Source of the DNA: an uncultured Lachnospiraceae bacterium
GTDB taxonomy: Bacteria > Bacillota > Clostridia > Lachnospirales > Lachnospiraceae
Assembly (NCBI GenBank): GCA_910585605.1
Contig: CAJUFL010000086.1
Location: forward strand, 1-9,639
Direction: 5' to 3'
DNA length: 9,639 bases
Shown: in pieces, positions 1 to 5,526 of the stretch
Layout: the number at the start of each line of letters is the position of its first letter
How positions within the stretch are numbered: the stretch's first letter is position 1
Made by a program: the position numbers and the translations under genes
Notes under the pieces: generated by a model
Seen by the model: only the letters and a program-made list of their open reading frames with translations
The model's database searches: none
What the model was told of the DNA's origin: nothing

Positions 1-64
1 CTTTTCTTACCGGATGGTAATAAATGTTTTAAAGTCCAATAGCTAACCGGTCACATAGTACCAG

Positions 65-340
65 CCGTGCCGCCCGCAGGGCAGAAATTCTTGTCCATTC
101 TGCCAAGAAACAGCTTCCATGGCGACTTTATTGTATCAGTGAACAGCAGGAATCTATGGATATAGGGTTCTTAAGAAAGACCTTGTGGAAACGTCGGTAC
201 TTAGAGGGTAGCCTGCTCGCAGGATAGCCTCTTATGTACCCGCTACGTTGGAATATTGAGTGCAAACGCGTCTTTCGTAGAACCCTATATCCATAGATTC
301 CTGCGTCCGTCACCAACTCGCCATGGAAGCGTCCCCCTTA
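65..340 (-). ncRNA. Candidate large structured non-coding RNA (rod of nested inverted repeats)
   Basis: No credible protein is encoded here. The sequence folds on itself as one long nested structure: an outer perfect 13-bp helix (113-125 with 318-330), a perfect 26-bp helix (146-171 with 279-304), then 175-181 with 270-276, 190-194 with 245-249, 196-200 with 236-240, 203-207 with 228-232 and an apical stem 212-216 with 219-223. A further 7-bp hairpin (80-86 with 98-104) lies on the low-coordinate side. Small symmetric internal loops between helices look like those of folded RNA rather than a mobile element. The minus strand is preferred because all neighbouring genes use it and because the G-rich motif GGGGGACGC (from about 338) follows a possible -10 box (TATCTT); no convincing -35 or terminator is visible. 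Size and complexity recall clostridial RNAs such as the raiA motif, but I cannot confirm any family. It is not recognisable as RNase P RNA, tmRNA, SRP RNA or 6S RNA. Confidence 0.5.
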
Positions 341-362
341 CTAAGATAAACAGGAATTTTCT

Positions 363-740
363 TTATATGATCTGATAGCCTGCCTCAGAAAGCACCTGCA
401 AAGCTCTTTCATAGTCCTTGTTTTTTGTCAGTATATAGTCGGTATTAAACGTTGAAACTGCAAATATTCCTATTTTACTTTCTGCAAGCAGCAAGGCTAT
501 TTTTGACAAAATACCGATTAATGAAAAATCCAGAGTTCCTTGTATTCGAAAGGCTTTCCACCCATCCTCTCTTTCTATTACATTGGCTGGACATTTTTCG
601 GTAATACATACAACAGATTTTTCTTCATCCGTTTTCTCTATGAAACAATATTCCGATTCTAAATCAATTTCTGAAAAATCTTTCACTTTACAAATACTAA
701 AATTATAATCCAGTCTCTTTAATTTCATAAATACACTCAT
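363..740 (-). CDS. ACT domain-containing protein (ACT_7 / COG3603 type)
   Basis: This is a 125-residue soluble protein. Residues about 62-125 match the C-terminal ACT module of the ACT_7-type family, with the family-typical stretches GTLDFSLIGIL (68-78) and STFNTDYIL (96-104). ACT domains usually bind small ligands, often amino acids, and act in allosteric control. Here the domain stands alone with no enzyme attached, so the ligand and partner are unknown. Residues 1-60 form a less conserved N-terminal beta-rich half. The ATG start overlaps the stop codon of the upstream ogt-type gene (ATGA, 737-740). That favours this start by translational coupling, since no strong ribosome binding site precedes it. 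Met5 is an alternative start. The stop lies only about 20 bp before the structured RNA block. Family call fairly sure; function unknown. Confidence 0.85.
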   Translation of the reverse strand: MSVFMKLKRLDYNFSICKVKDFSEIDLESEYCFIEKTDEEKSVVCITEKCPANVIEREDGWKAFRIQGTLDFSLIGILSKIALLLAESKIGIFAVSTFNTDYILTKNKDYERALQVLSEAGYQII

Positions 741-1315
741 TCTTTGATTTTTATAATATTATTAAATGTTCTATTTCCAATTCCATAATGCTGTTCCTTT
801 GCCGGAACAAAAAAAGCTGTCATATCCGCTTTCTCCATCTCAAGAAGCCAAAGCTTTTTATCGATACCACCTGCATACCCTGTCAGATTCCCTTTTGTTC
901 CAACCACTCTGTGGCATGGTATCATCAAAGATATGGAATTATGACCAACTGCACCTCCAACTGCCTGAGCGGACATATGGCCCTGCCCTCTTTGCTTTGC
1001 AATTTCATTGGCTATTTCTTTGTAAGTCATTGTCTCACCAAAGGGGATTGTAAGCATAATTTCCCAAACAGCTTTGCGGAATGGAGTTGTTTTCAGAGAT
1101 AATAATGGCATAAAATCAGGTGCTTTTCCGCTAAAATAAATATCCAGCCATTCATCTGCCTGTTCAAAAACTGGCAGATTCTTTAACTGATATTCCCCTG
1201 TAAGCGTTGTACCAAAATATTTCTGCCCATCAAACCATAATCCAATCAATGCTTTTCCATCACTTGCAAGCGTAATTCCTCCAATAGGTGAATTATAATG
1301 ATGAATATATTTCAT
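737..1315 (-). CDS. ogt: Methylated-DNA--[protein]-cysteine S-methyltransferase (Ogt type)
   Basis: This 192-residue cytoplasmic suicide repair protein transfers the alkyl group from O6-methylguanine or O4-methylthymine in DNA to its own cysteine. The active site is the canonical IPCHRVVG (132-139), with Cys134 as the acceptor. The C-terminal DNA-binding half (about 78-162) contains the helix-turn-helix around PFGETMTYKEIA (91-102) and the closing GYAGGIDKK (146-154). Residues 1-77 are the ribonuclease-H-like N-terminal domain. The residue matching the arginine finger (human AGT Arg128, 17 residues before the active Cys) is Gln117 here, in SAQAVGG. The reading frame stays open 27 codons further upstream to 1396. 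The start at 1315 is chosen because GGAGG sits 8 nt before it and because MKYIHHYNSPIG matches the family N terminus. The C-terminal tail (163-192) is lineage-specific. It is coupled to the ACT gene by a 4-bp overlap. Confidence 0.93.
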   Translation of the reverse strand: MKYIHHYNSPIGGITLASDGKALIGLWFDGQKYFGTTLTGEYQLKNLPVFEQADEWLDIYFSGKAPDFMPLLSLKTTPFRKAVWEIMLTIPFGETMTYKEIANEIAKQRGQGHMSAQAVGGAVGHNSISLMIPCHRVVGTKGNLTGYAGGIDKKLWLLEMEKADMTAFFVPAKEQHYGIGNRTFNNIIKIKE

Positions 1316-1557
1316 CGTCCGCACCTCCACCCTTGTAACCAATTTTGTTTTCAAACGCTGTTTGTTGCGATAGCCGCCGTGTATGCAAGCACCCACGCTT
1401 GACTCGTTATTCGCACAAGTCGATTGCCTGCTTACCCACCTATTTACTCACATGCCATTGCAACGCGATTTTAATGCACGTGACACACCTTATAAGCAGA
1501 TTTTAATGTGGGCAAATTCTGTCTCACCGCTTTCATATTCTACTTTACTCTACTGTA
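1316..1557. other. Non-coding spacer of unusual, richer-GC composition
   Basis: This 242-bp gap between the dNTPase gene and ogt holds no supported gene. Its middle (about 1375-1490) is clearly richer in G and C than the flanking genes and has short inverted repeats, for example GACT/AGTC arms around 1411-1431. A 67-codon plus-strand frame (1383-1586) runs through it but has no ribosome binding site, no recognisable domain, and runs into the end of the dNTPase gene. Weak promoter-like words occur (TTGCCC with TATAAG near 1490-1515, minus strand) but with poor spacing. The ogt ribosome binding site lies at the low-coordinate edge. The segment could be a degenerate dispersed repeat; I cannot establish this from one copy. 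Confidence 0.35.
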
Positions 1558-2772
1558 TCACTCTTCAAAATAAGAAATATATTTAATCTCATATTTACTG
1601 TCTGGAAACAGATACGTAAATAAATCCACAAAATAATCATCCGTCATGCTGGCCATAAAATCCACTACAATCTGATTGGACTCCGTCAGCTCCAAATAAC
1701 TCTCATTTCCATAGGTTGCTGTATTTTCTTTCACAAAATGGATGTGATGCTTATAAATAATCGTATTTTCATTTCCTGATTGCAGATCTGCCAGAAGCTT
1801 TTCATACATTAAATGAAACATTGGACGAATGCTGTCTTTATAAGTCTTTTCCACTACTTCATTAAAATAAATCTTCTGGTAGTTCTCTTTTTTGGTTGCC
1901 TTGATTGCCTTGTAATATTCATTACCCATCACAATACAATCTTTTCCATAGCTATTCTCCACAATATTTACGATCAGATTATTAATAATCTCAGGATTAC
2001 TTTTCCCAAATGCCTGTTCGTCAAAAATACTGTCATCCTCCATCAGATTGGCTCGTTTAGCATCCTGCCTGTCTTTTCCCAAATATGCAATCATATCGCA
2101 AATCCGAACAACGCATGCCTCTAATGTATAGGGTACCAGCTTTCCAATTGCCTGTTCGTCTACATAACATTTCTCATACTTTTTTTCAAAATCCGAGAAA
2201 TCTCCCATTCCTACCGGCCGGTATTCCTGCATGGCAAACTCTCCGTTATGACAGAGAATTCCGTCCAATGTCTGTAGACTGACATTCCGGTTTAAAATCC
2301 CATCCAAAACCCGGACACTATGAACATTATGATTAAAATATCTTCCTGTATGTTCCTTTAGGCATTCATTCAAATACCGTTCCCCTGCATGGCCAAACGG
2401 TGTATGTCCAATATCATGTCCAAGTGCAATGGCTTCAATCAAATCCACATTTAAGCCCATTAACAAGCCAATATTTCTGGCAATCCTCGAAACCAGCTGG
2501 ACATGCAATGCACGTCTTGTAATATCATCATTTTTATAAAAGGAAAAAACCTGAGTTTTATCCGCATACCGGTTATAATATGGGGTATGCATAATTTTCT
2601 CACAATCTCTGATATATGCCGGTCGCAGCAGTTTATTCCGATCCCAGTCCTGCTTTCTGCGAATCGCCTCCTCATCCCTCGCACGGTATGGATTCTGATA
2701 TCCGTTTTTCCGATCCTCTAAAATTCTTTCCTGTAATTCCTTTGATAAATCATAATATTTTCTTTGGCTCAT
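1558..2772 (-). CDS. dgt: Deoxyguanosinetriphosphate triphosphohydrolase-family dNTPase (HD domain)
   Basis: This 404-residue cytoplasmic enzyme is predicted to hydrolyse dNTPs to deoxynucleosides and triphosphate, adjusting dNTP pools. The metal-binding HD signature is complete: His90 in TRRALHVQLV, the His119-Asp120 pair in ALGHDIGHTPFGHAGE (with His123 and His128 of the active site), and Asp226 in RICDMIAYLGKD. The N-terminal R-x-A-Y-I-R-D-C-E-K-I stretch (50-60) and DKTQVF (71-76) match the usual entry into the HD fold. Length fits the shorter dGTPase class. Start: GTG at 2808 would add 12 residues, but ATG at 2772 has GAGG 5 nt upstream and begins MSQRKYYDLS, so I use 2772. It lies 43 bp after the hydrolase stop with no terminator between, probably in one transcript with it and aroD. 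The substrate range (dGTP only or all dNTPs) cannot be read from sequence. Confidence 0.92.
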   Translation of the reverse strand: MSQRKYYDLSKELQERILEDRKNGYQNPYRARDEEAIRRKQDWDRNKLLRPAYIRDCEKIMHTPYYNRYADKTQVFSFYKNDDITRRALHVQLVSRIARNIGLLMGLNVDLIEAIALGHDIGHTPFGHAGERYLNECLKEHTGRYFNHNVHSVRVLDGILNRNVSLQTLDGILCHNGEFAMQEYRPVGMGDFSDFEKKYEKCYVDEQAIGKLVPYTLEACVVRICDMIAYLGKDRQDAKRANLMEDDSIFDEQAFGKSNPEIINNLIVNIVENSYGKDCIVMGNEYYKAIKATKKENYQKIYFNEVVEKTYKDSIRPMFHLMYEKLLADLQSGNENTIIYKHHIHFVKENTATYGNESYLELTESNQIVVDFMASMTDDYFVDLFTYLFPDSKYEIKYISYFEE

Positions 2773-2815
2773 TTTTTCCTCTTCTGCTTTTTGATCACTA
2801 GGTATCACCTTATCA

Positions 2816-4306
2816 TCAATTTATGTAACCACCGATAAAATCAAAAATCTTATTATAATAGGTATCCGGTTCTGCATATCTGCAATCCTCGTGTGTCCCT
2901 GTTGTAATGATCAGTACCTCATGAGGGGAAGCAATCGCCTGATCCAGTTCCTTTGTCATATCCTCTGTCACATAGGTATCATTTTGTCCGCGAATCAGCA
3001 AAATAGGCACGGAAGTTTTCTTCACCTGCTTTACAGCATCCGCTTCTTTCAGACTATATCCTGCCCAGACTTTCATAACAGGGTTTATCATATGTAAAAA
3101 TGGAAATACCGGCCATTTTTCATATCTTGTCTTGTATTCCTTTTTAGTCACTTCCCACGCATTGTTGTAGGCTCCCTCTGCCACAATCGCTTTGACAGAG
3201 CTTTTAATTGGCTCTCCTGAAAGCATAAGCGCAGTATCAGCTCCCATATCTATTCCATGGATTACTATTTCCGCAGAGGGATTTGTCTCCAAAATAACAT
3301 CCATCCAATTAATTACATCTAAACGGTCAAGCCAGCCCATACCAAGAAAAGAGCCTTCACTTTCACCATTCCCCCGTAAATCCAGCATCAGAATATTATA
3401 GCCTTCTTCATCATAATGCATAGCTATATCATAAATATCTTCCATATTACCGTTATAGCCATGTAAAATTACCACCCATTTGTCATTAGCAGCATCCGTC
3501 ACAACCTGCCTCGCTACTAAAATACTCTTATCATCTGCTTCCAGTGTAAGCTTTTCCCTCTTTACCTTCGTCAGCCAGTCCTTAACCTTTCTATCTTCAT
3601 TAGATTTGTTTGTACTGACAGCCCCTGAAACCGTCATGCCTGCCAGACATTGGCGATTCCCATTTCTTCCCCGAATCATCATATTTCTGGAAAGTAAAAA
3701 GCCTGCTACTGCGGTAACAATGCTAATTACCACTGCCAGCTTAACTATAGTCCAGATTCCTTCCAATATCGTACCGATAACATGACCTATTGTAATTTTG
3801 TCTTTGACAACTTCTATCGGCTTTAAGCTATTATCTACATATATGTTATCGTCTAAATCCAGTGATTTTTCCTTAGTATCTTCTCTTTTTTCTAATTTTT
3901 CCCCTGTTTCTGTTCCCTTTACACCTTTTTCTTTCGGCTTTTTTGCAGCTCTTTCTTTTGCAAGTCTTGTTTCTCTCTCTTTCGCTTCTTTTTCTTTCGC
4001 AGCTCGCATCTCTGCTTCTTTCTTCTCTTTTGCTGCTTTTTCCTTTGCAAGCCTCTCCTCTTCTCTCGCCTTTGCTTCCCTTTCTTTTGCAAGCTTTGCC
4101 TCTTTCTCCCGCTCCTTCTTTATTTTCTCAGCAGATTCTCTTAACACGTCTTTCTTTTCTTCAGCAGTTCTGACATTCTTTTCCTGCACCTTTTTATTAA
4201 GCTGCTCTTGTGCATCTCTTAATACCTTTGCCACTTCTTCATCTTTGACTTTGTCTTTTGCCTCATTCAAGTTCCTTCCTGTAAGAATCTTGTCCTCATT
4301 TTCCAT
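2816..4306 (-). CDS. Membrane-anchored alpha/beta hydrolase with charged coiled coil and Asp at nucleophile position
   Basis: This 496-residue protein has three parts. Residues 1-150 are a highly charged Lys/Glu/Ala/Arg-rich region (repeated AKEKEAKERE-like heptads at about 60-125), predicted as a long helix or coiled coil. Residues about 180-206 are one hydrophobic membrane segment flanked by RNMMIRGR. Residues about 275-496 form an alpha/beta hydrolase of the serine-aminopeptidase-like, YqkD-related type. Its landmarks are the oxyanion-side HGYNGN (282-287), LDLRGNGES (308-316), the nucleophile elbow GIDMGAD (351-357), the acid Asp443 in RGQNDTYV and the base His472 in GTHEDCRY. The elbow usually reads GxSMGA; here the codon is GAT, so Asp353 replaces the nucleophilic Ser. 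Lys/Arg density around the membrane segment leaves topology uncertain. AGGAGG lies 6 nt before the ATG. It starts 29 bp after aroD. Substrate unknown. Confidence 0.85.
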   Translation of the reverse strand: MENEDKILTGRNLNEAKDKVKDEEVAKVLRDAQEQLNKKVQEKNVRTAEEKKDVLRESAEKIKKEREKEAKLAKEREAKAREEERLAKEKAAKEKKEAEMRAAKEKEAKERETRLAKERAAKKPKEKGVKGTETGEKLEKREDTKEKSLDLDDNIYVDNSLKPIEVVKDKITIGHVIGTILEGIWTIVKLAVVISIVTAVAGFLLSRNMMIRGRNGNRQCLAGMTVSGAVSTNKSNEDRKVKDWLTKVKREKLTLEADDKSILVARQVVTDAANDKWVVILHGYNGNMEDIYDIAMHYDEEGYNILMLDLRGNGESEGSFLGMGWLDRLDVINWMDVILETNPSAEIVIHGIDMGADTALMLSGEPIKSSVKAIVAEGAYNNAWEVTKKEYKTRYEKWPVFPFLHMINPVMKVWAGYSLKEADAVKQVKKTSVPILLIRGQNDTYVTEDMTKELDQAIASPHEVLIITTGTHEDCRYAEPDTYYNKIFDFIGGYIN

Positions 4307-4335
4307 ACAGAACCTCCTAGTTTCCTCTTCCCATA

Positions 4336-5103
4336 TTAACAGTACCTGTGAATCACTTCCAGTACTCTTCTCACCTCATCAATAGGAATCTGTCCCGGAG
4401 CTGAGCTCTTTCCTATAGAAGCAAATGTGACAGCTGAACCAAATATCTCTCCCGCCAGTCGGCTGATTACGCCTTTCCCACTCATAGACATGGTAATCAC
4501 GGGCTTTATCCCTCCCATTATCTTATACTTCTGTGTTGCACAAAGCAATGTCAAAACATCGCTCTCACTTTGAGGCATAACTGCTATTTTAGGAATATCT
4601 GCCCCATTTTGATCCATAAAACATAAACGCTCCACAATCTCTTCTTCAGATGGTGTTTTATCAAAATCATGATTACTGGCAACCACATATACACCATTCT
4701 CATGGGCACTTTTACAAATTTGCTGTAACAGATTTGCTTCCTTATAAGCTTCTATATCTATTAAATCTATGTAACCACTCTGACATACTCTTTCACACAG
4801 ACATCTGTAATCTTCACCGGAAATTTCTGCATTACCTCCCTCACACTGTGTCCGAACAGTAAATAATAATGCTATATTTCCTATAGTCTGACGCAATTCC
4901 CTCAGCTGACCTTCCATTTTCTTCCAGTTCTCCATATCTTCATACCAGTCTGCCCTGAATTCCACAATGTCGGGGGACTCTTTAGAAATTAATTGTGCCT
5001 GCAATAATATATTTTCCCTATTTTTTTCAACAATAGGTACACATATTTTAGGCATCCCATTCCCAATTTCCATTCCCCTTATTTTTACTTCTTTTTCCTC
5101 CAT
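4336..5103 (-). CDS. aroD: Type I 3-dehydroquinate dehydratase
   Basis: This 255-residue cytoplasmic enzyme converts 3-dehydroquinate to 3-dehydroshikimate, step three of the shikimate pathway to aromatic amino acids. Type I hallmarks are all present: EFRAD (48-52) and the Arg84 of FTVRT for substrate binding, catalytic His145 in ASNHDFDKTP, Schiff-base Lys172 in IPKIAVMP, the MSMSGKGVISR loop (205-215), GSAVTFA (222-228) and the closing SSAPGQIP. His and Lys positions agree closely with enteric AroD (143 and 170). Start choice is uncertain. ATG at 5115 directly abuts GGAG with no spacing, so I prefer ATG at 5103, about 12 nt after GGAG. Later ATGs (5073, 5055) lack good sites. No other aromatic pathway gene is nearby. 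It is the first gene of the predicted aroD-hydrolase-dgt unit; I see only weak promoter words upstream. Confidence 0.95.
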   Translation of the reverse strand: MEEKEVKIRGMEIGNGMPKICVPIVEKNRENILLQAQLISKESPDIVEFRADWYEDMENWKKMEGQLRELRQTIGNIALLFTVRTQCEGGNAEISGEDYRCLCERVCQSGYIDLIDIEAYKEANLLQQICKSAHENGVYVVASNHDFDKTPSEEEIVERLCFMDQNGADIPKIAVMPQSESDVLTLLCATQKYKIMGGIKPVITMSMSGKGVISRLAGEIFGSAVTFASIGKSSAPGQIPIDEVRRVLEVIHRYC

Positions 5104-5159
5104 ACAACTGCACATCTCCGATTATCCAATACTATATTTATCATAACATATTCATACAG

Positions 5160-5200
5160 AAATGGCTATTTCTTCATAAATTCTTAAGAAACAGCCATTT
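5160..5200. terminator. Inverted repeat between transcription units, probable terminator
   Basis: An 8-bp arm (5160-5167 with 5193-5200) continues after one mismatch into a 6-bp arm (5169-5174 with 5186-5191), closing an 11-nt loop. It begins just after the stop of the small gene at 5210-5461 on the minus strand and lies before aroD, where a terminator is expected. The following U-tract is poor (TTTCTGT), so termination may be partial and aroD could receive some read-through. Confidence 0.6.
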
Positions 5201-5209
5201 TACATTTTC

Positions 5210-5461
5210 CTATTCATCCCTTGCCATTAAACGTCTTGTTTCTAATTTTTTTACTGCCTGGTCAATTTGTTCCCGCATAGATTCCGTTGTGTTAGTGGTT
5301 TCTCCATAATTCAAATATGCTAATATGGTAAGCATTTCCGATTCACTATCAACAAAATATCCTGTTCCTTCCTGTTCCATACTCCCGACATTTTTAACCA
5401 GTTCCAGCATTTTATTAGGCAGCATCCTATAATCCCATGGACCAACCGTTCTTTCTAACAT
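5210..5461 (-). CDS. Small protein of unknown function (83 aa)
   Basis: I do not recognise a family. It is an 83-residue soluble protein without signal peptide or membrane segment. It begins MLERTVGPWDYRMLPNK and ends in a charged helix (about 57-83, REQIDQAVKKLETRRLMARDE-like). The middle (about 20-55) is mixed, with Gly/Ser and acidic residues. The start at 5461 is chosen because GGAGG lies 8 nt upstream. The frame is open to a TTG at 5503 but that start has no site and overlaps the promoter. It begins 65 bp after the GH3 stop on the same strand, with its own plausible promoter, and is followed by an inverted-repeat terminator. The clear ribosome binding site and terminator make it a real gene; function unknown. 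Confidence 0.7.
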   Translation of the reverse strand: MLERTVGPWDYRMLPNKMLELVKNVGSMEQEGTGYFVDSESEMLTILAYLNYGETTNTTESMREQIDQAVKKLETRRLMARDE

Positions 5462-5494
5462 AACACTCGCCTCCACACCTTTTATTCCCTTAAT

Positions 5495-5523
5495 AGTATA
5501 CAATATTATCCATTATTTGGGAA
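5495..5523 (-). promoter_or_regulatory. Probable sigma-A promoter for the small protein gene, within a dyad
   Basis: On the minus strand TTCCCA (5523-5518, four of six matches to TTGACA) is followed after 17 bp by TATACT (5500-5495). A 7-bp inverted repeat, TATTCCC at 5483-5489 with GGGAATA at 5519-5525, brackets it. One arm covers the -35 and the other the expected transcript start, a geometry suited to a repressor. The operator role is inference. Confidence 0.45.
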
Positions 5524-5526
5524 TAC

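Noticed and set aside
128..316. 62-codon minus-strand frame in the inverted-repeat block
   Set aside because: It lies entirely within paired helices, has no ribosome binding site and no protein-like composition; the structured RNA reading explains the sequence better.
65..340. Retron or insertion-sequence end
   Set aside because: No reverse transcriptase or transposase is present nearby in the window and no target duplication was seen; inverted repeats are nested with internal loops as in folded RNA.
1316..1396. 27-residue N-terminal extension of Ogt
   Set aside because: The extension contains the GGAGG ribosome binding site of the inner ATG and does not resemble the Ogt N terminus.
1383..1586. 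67-codon plus-strand frame in the dgt-ogt spacer
   Set aside because: No ribosome binding site, opposite strand to all genes, and runs into the dgt gene end; kept only as part of the odd-composition finding.
3798..4385. 195-codon plus-strand frame rich in Ser, Phe and Ala
   Set aside because: Mirror image of the Lys/Glu/Ala coiled-coil region of the hydrolase gene; no ribosome binding site and composition explained by the antisense strand.
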